NCBI GenBank assembly: GCA_010014835.2
Contig: JAAAKB020187067.1
Span: 1-31,096 of the forward strand
Reading direction: 5' to 3'
From: Apostichopus leukothele
Taxonomy: Eukaryota; Echinodermata; Holothuroidea; Aspidochirotida; Stichopodidae
Length of the DNA: 31,096 nucleotides
Positions within the stretch are counted from its first letter, which is position 1, and each line of letters begins with the position of its first letter. The notes beneath the pieces are model-generated. The model made no database searches and had not been told where the DNA came from. It worked only from the letters and a program-made list of their open reading frames with translations. Below are positions 21,301-29,707 of the stretch, in pieces. A program made the position numbers and the translations under genes.

Positions 21301-24300
21301 TTTTATGCACCATGGGAAATCTACATAACGAATATGAACTGGCACCAAGAAGGACTTTTTTCATGTGTAAGAATTGTCAGACTTTAAACTCTGTTGATCT
21401 CAAATGATCTTTGACCTCCACCAATTTCAACAGGGTACTTGTACTAACCAAGGTGAATCTACATACTGACTAGGAACTTCAACTAAAATGAACCTTTTGA
21501 GTTATCATGTTTATGAAGTTTACAGATTTGGACCTGTTGATCTCACATGATCTTTGACCGCTACCAATTTCAAAAGGATTCTTGTAATCACCAAGCAGGA
21601 TCTACATACTAAGTATGAAGTGCAAATAACATTTATTTTTTATCTTATCATGTTTACAAGGTTGCAGACTTTGAGGTATGTCAACCTCAATCAAATGACC
21701 TTTGACTTCCACCAATTTCAACATGGTATTTGTACTAACCAAGGGGATCAGCATAGCAACTTTAAAATTCAACCATGATTTTCATTTTGAGTTATCATGT
21801 TTGTGAGGTTTTCAGACTTGACCATTGTTGAAATCAAATGAGATTTGATCTCTACCAATTTCAATATGGTTCGTGTACTTTTGACATATATCACAAGCAG
21901 GCATCACATGAACAAACACACATGACATCACACTACCATAGATTCCTTTTGCCTCAGGCAATGAATCAAAAAGAGTACCACAGTTTGAATGCAAACCTCA
22001 GTAGCTGCACTGTTTGGTCTTGGTCCTGGACTTGGAGAGCGCCCTCTATTTTTCATTGCTCCTGTTCTGCTATGTGCTCGTAGATAGTTTGCTGAGGAAG
22101 GCCTTGGGGGAGGAGGTGAATGCTGTAACAAAAACAATTCACAATGCTTCAAATTTCATTCAGGAAAAAAGAGCAATAAGAGGCCTATGATATTACTATA
22201 CATCACTGTACGTACAGCAGAGTACTGTTACATCAACATGACCAACTTACAATCTCTTTTCAAAACTGACTGTTAACATCTTTGTACATCCAAAATAAAC
22301 TCCACACCTCAAGTTGAACTAGTTTAATAAACATTATCTATGGCATGTCAGGGTTAAGAATCTTTGTCCCTTCTATAACCCCTTCCTGTAAGTTCATTGA
22401 AAGATAGTCTTGGCCAACACAATATACCGTAATGGTAGGTATGATTGCAAGCTTAATTCTACTAATTATTATAGTGAACTGGTGGTTCCTCAGAAAAGCT
22501 CTATGATGATATTGAGTGAAACAAGTGTGGATTAAAGAAGTTTGTTACAGTTAAGTGTCATACTAAAATTCAATTTCAGTAAGGGTTACCCCACTGATCT
22601 AAAACAGCTTATTCTAGTATTATTCTACCATGTCAACCTTCTTGTAGTCTTGGATTAAAACCAGATCACCAGAATATAGTAACAAAACAGACTGATGCAT
22701 TTAGTTCATAATCAACAAAACTGTTCATTGCAAATATGCTTATAAATTTTAGTTTGTAGACATAAACTATAAGGCAAGTAGGATTAGTATAATATACCTC
22801 TTGTTAAAGACATAATGGAAAAAGATAAAAAAAACAAACCTTTAACTTTTCTGTGACCTTTGAAGGAACTTCTCTATATTTTTCTGACTGTGGTAATACT
22901 TTCACTGGCTTATGTTTTCCCAATTCCTCTTCCTTCTTTCTCCTCCGGTTAAGAGCTTGGACCTGCCTCATCTTCTTGACATTTTCATTAGAGAAGTCTT
23001 TTTCTTCTTTCTCTGCACAGATAAACACATATCCACAGGTTCTGTTCAGTGTTTCCATTAAGTTGTACCTTATTTGGCTACAGTCCAGACTAGTTTTTAA
23101 AGTTATAGCTTCATTATGCATTCCATTATAAACAGGAACTAAACGATCTGTAACTCAACACTCTTTTCTGGTACTATCGTGTACTTAATAATCACACAAT
23201 CATGACAATGTACTTTTTGCTGAAGTTTTGGTCTATTTACTAGGCACAATAAATTAAAATTACAGACGATAATACTGTGTCTGTTGTTTGTAAACACAAG
23301 GTCAGTTCAAAATATTAATCAGGCACATGAACAAGCAAATTAATATTGAAGAAAAAAAACATCACATTTTTACATCATTTTTCCTTAAATGGATATACAT
23401 TCAGGAATGCATACATACACTACTCCTTTAAGTTTGCTGCCATTTGGTCGAGGGTAGGGCACCATTTTTTTGTTGAGTATGTCCACGAATAACACCACCT
23501 AAGTGTATGAGCTTGTATAATTACTAACACAAAAGGAACAACTAGGACAAGTTCAGAACAATCAAACACACTGCACAAATACAAGTGGTTCAAGGTTCCT
23601 AACTTACTTGTCGGCTTGCAAATGTTGACTGTTCCATGTCCACAGTTAAAAGCAGTTGATTTCACTCTTGATCACAACTGTCAGCAAAATAAGTAGTCTA
23701 CAGGGCATTTAAAATACTATTTCTACTCAGCACCATTCCTTGCTATTACACACCCAAGGAGCTGTACATGGAGCTGCTCCTTGTGAAACACTCCTTGCTA
23801 TGACAAACACAGGGAGCTATGAATGGAGCTACTACTACTCTATAACCACTCCTTGCTATGACATATGCAGGTGGTGTATATGGAGCTGCTACTCTGTAAT
23901 TACTCCTTGCTATGACATAGGGAGCTGTACATGGAGCTGCTACTCTGCAACCACTCCTTGCTATATGCAGGTGGTGTTTATGGAGCTGCTACTCTGTAAT
24001 TACTCCTTGCTATGACATAGGGAGCTGTATATGGAGTTGCTACTCTGTAATTACTCCTAGCTTTGACACAGGGAGCTGTACATGGAGTTGCTACTCTGTA
24101 ATTACTCCTTGCTATGACATAGGGAGCTGAACATGGAGCTGCTACTCTGTAATTACTCCTTGCTATGACATAGGGAGCTGTACATGGAGCTGCTACTCTG
24201 TAATTACTCCTTGCTATGACATAGGGAGCTGTACATGGAGAGCTCTGCTACTCGGTAAGCACTCTTTGCTATGACGAACACAGGGAGCTGGACATAAAGC

Positions 24301-25081
24301 TGCTACTCCAGAATCTACTCCGTGCTGACATGTGTAAAAGAAAGTGGGCCTGACATTTCAATCCTAGGATCGAAATGTCAGGCTCACTCACTGTTACACA
24401 TTCTCTTACACAGGCTCTTTAGTGGATAAGCAGTTTGCTAACAGTTTTGGTTTATTTTGATTTCCATGCCATGACATACGCTTGTTACACGTTTATCGTT
24501 ACACGTTTTCCATCTTCTCATTTTACGATCACATTTTCTTTTAAGTTTCTTGGTATTTCAGATAGTTAATGCATGAGATGCAAAACAAAAACAAATCCTC
24601 ATGTTGAGGCCAAACAGAACAAACTTATTGTATATATATTCTTGGTTTGTTTAGTATGCACGAATACCCTACACCCTCCTTTGAGTACTGTATCTTCTGT
24701 ATGTTTACACAGAAACAACTTTCAACCGCTGGAAGCCATCGCTTATCATTTCCAAAGAAAATATAATAATTGATGGCTACAAATTTTAATCAACCCTCAC
24801 CACAGAAAAAAAAGCAGGTAGTTTAGTTGAAAAGTTTGTAATAACAATTGGGAAAGAGGATTTCAAATTTTGTATAGCATACTTTGTCTAACTGGTGGCC
24901 TGTATACTGGTTGTCCTGTAACCAATAGGTTAGCTATTGTTCCTTTGGCTTTGTTTGCAATTTCCTCTGCTTCTGGTTTGACCCTCGGTTTTGGTCTCTC
25001 ATTTGATGCTGACCAGCTGTTCCGTCTTCCTTCCACTCTACCTCCATAACCTGGGTCATATGGTATAGGACTGGATATCAT
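18192..25081 (-). CDS. ENKD1: Enkurin domain-containing protein 1 (ENKD1), complete, six coding exons
   Basis: The minus-strand join is 25081-24883, 23012-22840, 22122-21997, 20909-20746, 19930-19794 and 18352-18192. It totals 960 bp (319 codons plus stop) with all phases agreeing; human ENKD1 is of similar length. Landmarks in order: MISSPIPYDP; SNENVKKMRQVQ; KYREVPSKV; YLRAHSRTG; VNFIAHNARLTKK; GEIPNYLKARQKQW; then the C-terminal enkurin domain (PDMPPGHRMMP..ERLKTL, LPLAPETLRAKSRKAE, KIFSRSKVFVKID). Most of these have direct counterparts in human ENKD1. The family binds microtubules. Vertebrate ENKD1 acts at centrioles and cilia (linked to CP110 removal) and in spindle orientation. The Arg/Lys- and Pro-rich middle is probably disordered. 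The ATG at 25079-25081 is chosen because coding similarity starts there and an acceptor lies just upstream (25098), implying a separate 5' UTR exon. Confidence 0.92.
18353..19793. other. ENKD1 last intron
   Basis: It contains a perfect DR1 word AGGTCAAAGGTCA (18880-18892), A and T runs, and a 10 bp C run (19731-19740; G run in the transcript). No exon is seen. Confidence 0.5.
19794..19930 (-). CDS. ENKD1: ENKD1 fifth coding exon, enkurin domain start, GC donor
   Basis: The minus-strand acceptor is ttgacag. It encodes LKARQKQW, then PDPDMPPGHRMMPTDERL and KTLQIMAE. The preferred donor is gaaa|gcaagt, a GC-type site. It keeps the spacing between ERLKTL and the next exon's LHKLP equal to that in vertebrate ENKD1. 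A GT donor 27 bp further on (exon to 19767) also keeps frame but inserts nine residues. Exon identity is firm; only the donor is uncertain. Confidence 0.85.
19931..20745. other. ENKD1 fourth intron
   Basis: AT-rich. It contains one donor-like minus-strand site (gtacaa|gtaagt, near 20575) without a convincing acceptor or conserved coding sequence. Confidence 0.4.
20746..20909 (-). CDS. ENKD1: ENKD1 fourth coding exon, IAHNAR block
   Basis: The minus-strand acceptor is tacaacag and the donor is atta|gtgagt. It encodes VDVEIPESVNFIAHNARLTKK and KNHKTGEIPN. The split codon ta|t yields Tyr, making the conserved GxxPxYLxxR motif across the junction, which supports both splice sites. The family's VDFIRHNAR block is clear. 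Confidence 0.92.
21000..21890. repeat. Diverged ~140 bp tandem repeat carrying DR1-like motifs
   Basis: Five to six degenerate copies carry the word order TGA(T/C)CTTTGACCTCCACC, AATTTCAA, GGTA/GATTCTTGTACTAACC, ATCTACATACT and GAGTTATCATGTTTATGAAG. Copies begin near 21053, 21267, 21405, 21548, 21696 and 21837. It fills the ENKD1 third intron up to the exon at 21997. Confidence 0.8.
21997..22122 (-). CDS. ENKD1: ENKD1 third coding exon, Pro/Ser/Arg-rich
   Basis: The minus-strand acceptor is tgttacag and the donor is gag|gtttgc. It has 42 codons in phase 0 at both ends. It encodes HSPPPPRPSSANYLRAHSR and GRSPSPGPRPNSAATE. The YLRAHSR block matches FLRAHSR of vertebrate ENKD1. The rest is low complexity. 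Confidence 0.88.
22123..22839. other. ENKD1 second intron
   Basis: Nothing recognised: no exon, no clear repeat. Confidence 0.4.
22840..23012 (-). CDS. ENKD1: ENKD1 second coding exon, basic helix
   Basis: The minus-strand acceptor is ctgtgcag and the donor is aag|gtttgt. It encodes KEEKDFSNENVKKMRQVQ and KPVKVLPQSEKYREVPSKV, a Lys/Arg/Glu-rich, probably helical stretch. The family's KEN.RR.R.IQ and KY..V.S.V patterns are recognisable. Confidence 0.9.
23731..24330. repeat. ~51 bp minisatellite, about 12 copies
   Basis: The unit is ACTCCTTGCTATGACATAGG plus GAGCTGTACATGGAGCTGC and TACTCTGTAATT. Edge copies are more diverged. It lies in the first coding intron of ENKD1. Confidence 0.95.
24331..24400. 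repeat. Near-perfect palindrome with terminal inverted repeats
   Basis: TGTGTAA and TTACACA bound the element. Inside, 24343-24388 is a 46 bp palindrome (AGTGGGCCTGACATTTC / GAAATGTCAGGCTCACT around ATCCTAGGAT) with two mismatched positions. It directly abuts the end of the minisatellite. Confidence 0.85.
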
Positions 25082-25097
25082 TTTGACCCACTTCACT
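24883..25097 (-). CDS. ENKD1: ENKD1 first coding exon (CDS from 25081)
   Basis: On the minus strand, ttgttag is followed by 16 bp of 5' UTR and then ATG (25081). It encodes ISSPIPYDPGYGGRVEGRR and continues to PPVRQ. The donor is caaa|gtatgc. The 199 coding bases end in phase 1, which the next exon requires; other GT dinucleotides in the area give the wrong phase. Confidence 0.82.
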
Positions 25098-27419
25098 CTA
25101 ACAAAGAAAATGAATAGCATTTCTACATTACTTCAGTACACTCTAGAGATTTAGCACTGAAAATGTTCCATAAGTGAGTAATATGTCCACAAATCAGCTT
25201 CACAATGTTTAATAACATTGTTTAAGAACTACAAAATGGTTATAAAGAATATATAATTGTTTCAAGACCTCAATACCACCACACCAATGCAAGGTATGCA
25301 GCTTGTTTCATGTCAGAATACCAATACACTTTAAGGTGGCCAAACACCTAACTTATTTCTCGAGGCATTTTCTACATGCCATCAGTCATAATTTGCAAAA
25401 ATATGATTTAAGGAGTTTTGAGACAACTTTGTCATTATCACTGCCATGAATTTTTGCAAAGAGTCCTCAGATTTTCACTCAACAACTGTTGCGAGTGGAA
25501 GACAGACCTGCTTTTTCAACCTCAGATTTGGTTGCATAAAATATCACTTTGATTGAGGCAGTGTAATGGAATGATAGTGACATTTTTTGCGCACTACTTT
25601 GCAGCTTAATACAAGAATAAATCATTATGAAAATGTACGAAGTTGCCCTAATCGAATAGGGACTGTATAGGCTTGGGACTCACGTGCACCTTGCTACTGA
25701 CATGAAATTAGTTTAACCATCCTTATCCACATTCTTTGATACTTTCTCATGTTATTTTTATAATCCTGGATTTGGGATCCTAAAATTGAAGAAAATATAG
25801 GCTAGTGTACTTGAAGTTAAAAAAAAAAGTTGTTTCCTGCACAAGAAATTTTTCATGGAAAGTAATCAGCGGAAAGTACCTTTGTAGGGTATATGAATGT
25901 GAATCATTTTAGAATTACCTACTGTATGCATTCTTGGTAGATGCCAAGGCCTTATCCAGGTTAACCTATTGTTAATAGTTACTAATACATTACCTATGAT
26001 ACTGGGTAGATAGAAAGTCACTATGTAAGTAATCCTAAGAATAGCTAAGCCTATGTAAGCCTAAGTAATACTAAGTATATATTGTATTCTATATATGTAA
26101 TCTGTACACTAAGGAATGTCATCTGTCTCTGTGACAGATGAGAAGATGAGAGTAATAGATTAGTAGAGCATACACTACCACAGCGTGCAGTTGCAAAATC
26201 CCTGAAGCCATATTAATATTAGGATGTAGGCCTAGCCCTAACTTTATGCCACAATATACAAAGTAGCTAGGCCAAGGTCTAACCTGAGTGAATTTAGAAA
26301 CTGTGCAAATTAATTTTGTGCAGGCAGGTTAAGCTTACTGCCATACTATCCATAACTAAAATTATAACATTACATGATGTTACTAGGCAGTAGCGAGCCA
26401 AGGTTAGGCCTAGACCGCGTAGGCCTAACTTGCTCTAGCCTACACATTTTCAACAGAAAATTGAATTACTTCGGGATGCAAACTACCTTAGAAAACTTCA
26501 AACTGAGACACAATACACGTTACAGTAAATGTAACACCAGAAGCTGATGTGCCTTTCAAAGCGTAAGTCAGATTTGTAAAAATGTTGTTATTCCATATCA
26601 ATTTACAAGCTCGGTTTGTTCAGTACGTTGAAATGAGTAGTTAACTCAGCTGTAAACCAATCAGAATCGACAATGATGTCTTTTCACGCGAATGAAAGTT
26701 CGTTGACCCTATTTCGAGTCCTTAGCAACGACGATTGGCAATATCTACTGCATTTGGATATGGATAGCCTAGCCGTATGAGATATCAAGTGTTAGCCAAG
26801 TTTGACAGAGTACAGATCCTAACTTACAGTACTTACGAAAGCGATGTAAGACAAAATTGAATCCGTAAGTTGTTACTAAAGATGGTGTAATTAATGTCAC
26901 ATATTAAGCGGCAGTAGTGTAAGTGCCAAAGACTGATTAACGTGATACAACTGATTAAACAACATATTGATTTTAGACTAGAGTTAGAGTCTGATTTAGC
27001 CTAACTAGTTAGCCTAGAGCCTTTAGGCCTAACGTTAATGTACGCATACACTACAGTAGTGTAAGTAGGCTACATTATTTACTGACAGCTATGTAATAGT
27101 ACAGGTTTGCGTAAGATATACGTCATTTCGTTAGCAGAGGGTCTAGCCTACTGGTACTTGGCCAAACATGAGGGTTAGATTGCAACGCAAAGCCCAAAAA
27201 TTGAAGATAGGCTAAGGAAAGAGTATGGTCGCCTAGTTTAGAGTAGACTAGTATTAGGCCTAGAGCACTTCTGCAATCAGGCCTAGCCTAATTTGTCCTC
27301 AGATAATAATATAATTTCAGACTGTAACATGTGCATATTGTGAGTACTAATTGTAACACAGACCTACTATCAGGCCTACTATTCATCACTTAGTAGAGAC
27401 CGAGGAGGGTCGGGCTCAG
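25098..27419. other. Upstream region of ENKD1
   Basis: It should hold the non-coding first exon and promoter of ENKD1. A minus-strand donor-like gctttc|gtaagtac lies at 26837/26836. From 26220 on, the word TAGGCCTA and its variants recur often. No coding exon was recognised. Confidence 0.45.
26650..26760 (-). promoter_or_regulatory. Candidate ENKD1 promoter with CCAAT boxes and X-box-like site
   Basis: There are two CCAAT elements (26657-26661 plus strand; 26738-26734 minus strand). A palindromic-type GTTGCTAAGGAC (26729-26718, minus) resembles an RFX X-box without its spacer. The stretch is richer in CpG than its surroundings. Distance to the start codon is about 1.6 kb. Confidence 0.25.
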
Positions 27420-27430
27420 GAATTAAGATA
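27420..27430. repeat. Left target-site duplication of the U2-headed retroposon
   Basis: GAATTAAGATA lies directly beside the A-rich end of the element and is identical to the copy at 27622-27632. Confidence 0.8.
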
Positions 27431-27621
27431 CTTTTTTTAAGGAAAAGTCGCCCAGGAAAGAACCTGGGCACGAAACCAAACTACCAAACGACTGATCCGC
27501 TCTCAGCCCCAGTCCCCTTGCATCGGGACTGTGACTGTGTGATCATCGTCGGGTGTGCATCATCATTCCCCTCGAAAGGGAACAGATACTACACATGATC
27601 TTAGCCAAAAGGCCGAGAAGC
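27431..27621 (-). mobile_element. SINE-like retroposon with U2 snRNA-derived head
   Basis: Read on the minus strand, the element opens with the 5' end of U2 snRNA (about 27623-27580). This includes stem-loop I (CTTCTCGGCCTTTTGGCTAAG) and the branch-point recognition sequence GTGTAGTATCTGTTC, with one obvious mismatch. After GTTC it departs completely: stem II, the Sm site and the U2 3' domain are absent. The remaining ~150 nt are unrelated. Their hairpins have a 7 bp stem (27510-27532) and a 6 bp stem (27451-27468). The element ends in the tail TTAAAAAAAG. A perfect 11 bp direct repeat flanks it. The structure is that of LINE-mobilised RNA. It is not a working U2 gene. A one-off U2 chimera is the alternative to a true SINE family. 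Confidence 0.8.
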
Positions 27622-27632
27622 GAATTAAGATA
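27622..27632. repeat. Right target-site duplication of the U2-headed retroposon
   Basis: GAATTAAGATA lies at the U2 5' end of the element. Its first two bases may equally be counted as element sequence, because U2 begins ATCGC. Confidence 0.8.
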
Positions 27633-29128
27633 GAGATTTCTACACACTGGCTGCCTGAACTCAACTGAATCTATTCTAGCTTGCCTGTAGCCTTCCCATA
27701 GCCTGAGGCAGGCTTGCATTACAACACATCCATTAACATAATAATACATACCAACAATGCAATAGAATTAGCAACATCCTAACTATGCAACACCCAGGAA
27801 TAGCATGTTAAGTTAGTAAGGAAGAGTAGAGATACCCAGAGACATGATGCCCTTTGTATTCATGTGAATTATCTTTACAAATTCAGAGACAGTACAAACA
27901 ATCCGGCAACATTTCCATGGATACTTTTAGTCTGGGGACATCTTATGAAATCAGGAGATTGCCCCCAGAACTAAGGTACATCTGGTCACCTTAACATATG
28001 CTATACATGAGAAATTGACATTCCATGGAAGGATGTGAGATGTTCCCCGGTTTAGCATAAACTTGAATGTTAATGACCTAGGCCTGTAGTGTTAGGTCTA
28101 AGGTAGTGCAGGACAATATTGATTCAATTTTAAAGCAACTTGCCCAGTGGGGCAATAGCTTCCACAACTACTTGCCCTGATAAATTTTTACTTGCCCTGA
28201 AATAATGGAAATGAAAGGGAGACTGGTAACACAATAATGTTTTAATTGTGATGCTAATGTTTATTTGCATTTTGTTTTAAGAAACACTAACATCTGCAGG
28301 ATTTAATATAAATGTTTGCTTCTTTGGCTGCATCAATTTTATTTTGTTAAAGTTGTGTAGCCTAGGCAATGCAAAAATTGCTTTGAAAATAGCGAATTTA
28401 GGAAATATGCAAAGCTATCGTATTCTACATAATATGAACATAATAATGTCCACCATTGAAGAGAAGCTGTAGTAGGAACATGGATAGATCTACAAACAAA
28501 ACTTTTGAGGCTAATGGTCCACATGATGATAGACTCTATTTAATTCAAGTATTTTTCCTCACGTGTACACAAAAATCAATACTGGCATCTGGTATAGAAA
28601 ATATATAAATACTTTAGATTGGCATTAGAAAACTAAAGTTTATTCATCAAGCTAGTGACTACAAGAAAAAGAATTAAACTTGAAGAAAAATAAATAAAAT
28701 ATTTTTTTTTACAAAAACTAGGGTATGTGAAACAGTTATCAAAGTCTTTAACTATTTGCAAGAATTCAAGTTGATTTGGTCATTCCTGAGAGTACTAGCT
28801 GAGCAAATACTAATGGAGAGATTATACCAAATGTTTTATGCAATAGTTGTTTTGTAATAATTTATCATAAATTGTTTTATAATGTGTTACTGACAAGAAG
28901 ACATTGTTTCTACAGAATATTCAGGATGAATGACACGAGATAAAGCACAAGAAAACAGGTTAACTGCATTCATTGAACACAATAAGACCTGAGCAATAAG
29001 TATCTCTTTTACTTTCAAAAGATTAGTGTCATTCTGTCTTCATGACAAATTCTCTTCAATAGTAAGGCCTAAGTACTTTTTACTGGAAGACTTTTAAGGA
29101 TAGCTATTTCCTCAAAAACAAAGCTGTA
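27633..29128. other. Divergent intergenic region before C2orf81
   Basis: Non-coding and AT-rich, with a CCTAGGCCTG word at 28078 and two close ACTTGCCCTGA words near 28170-28200. No gene or complete repeat was identified. Confidence 0.45.
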
Positions 29129-29560
29129 ATGGCATGTGTGTTGATTGGGATATCTATGCAAGATTTTGAAGTTTGTATTACTGGCACAAAAGATCATTGT
29201 GCAGAGTACTACTCATATCAGTTTTATTTCCTTGGTTTGTTTACTAAATCATCTGTACACTATTTCATTCTTCCTTCATGGTTAACTTTGTCAGAATGGA
29301 CTTTCATTTTTGTTCTAGCCTTTGTAATTTTGGTTTCACTTTTATTGCTTGAACCAGAAACATACATTTCAAACTGCTATTCTAGAGTACATATGAAATC
29401 ACATGCTAACAAAGTCAAGGATATTAATATTGAACGCATTCTTTTTATAAATATGTACATATCTTCTATTGTCCTGCAGGGAATTGAAGTAATCCTGGGT
29501 CTAAGTGAGGGTTTTGCTTCAAAGAGGAACATCAGTATCCAAATGATGGTGATATCATAG
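29129..29560 (+). other. Unassigned 143-codon open frame
   Basis: This is an unbroken AT-rich frame with no recognised homology. It predicts one hydrophobic segment (WTFIFVLAFVILVSLLLL) and no clear domain. It overlaps the presumed 5' UTR of the C2orf81 homologue and ends 17 bp before that gene's ATG. It may be chance or a degenerate sequence; there is too little to call it a gene. Confidence 0.2.
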
Positions 29561-29576
29561 AACAGTTACATGAGAA

Positions 29577-29707
29577 ATGTCTCGCTCTACTGTGTCTAAG
29601 TCTCGAGCAGATAAGGCTAAAGATAAAGACAACAAAGGTAGTACATCTGCCCCAGCTCCACCTGTTAACACTGATGTTATACCAGGACGATTTACTGAAA
29701 ATGATTG
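29577..29707 (+). CDS. C2orf81: C2orf81 homologue exon 1
   Basis: The exon runs from ATG to the donor gattg|gtatgt, phase 2 out. It encodes a basic, Ser/Lys/Asp-rich start and then DVIPGRFTENDW. The 5' end is uncertain: an acceptor-like tcctgcag ends at 29479, so the 5' UTR may start at 29480. Confidence 0.83.

Noticed and set aside
23740-24015. 91-codon open frame with repeated Cys/Tyr/Trp
   Set aside because: It is a translation of the 51 bp minisatellite in the first coding intron of ENKD1.
27431-27623. Functional U2 snRNA gene
   Set aside because: Only the first ~44 nt match U2. Stem II, the Sm site and the 3' stem-loops are missing, and there is a target-site duplication with an A-rich tail.
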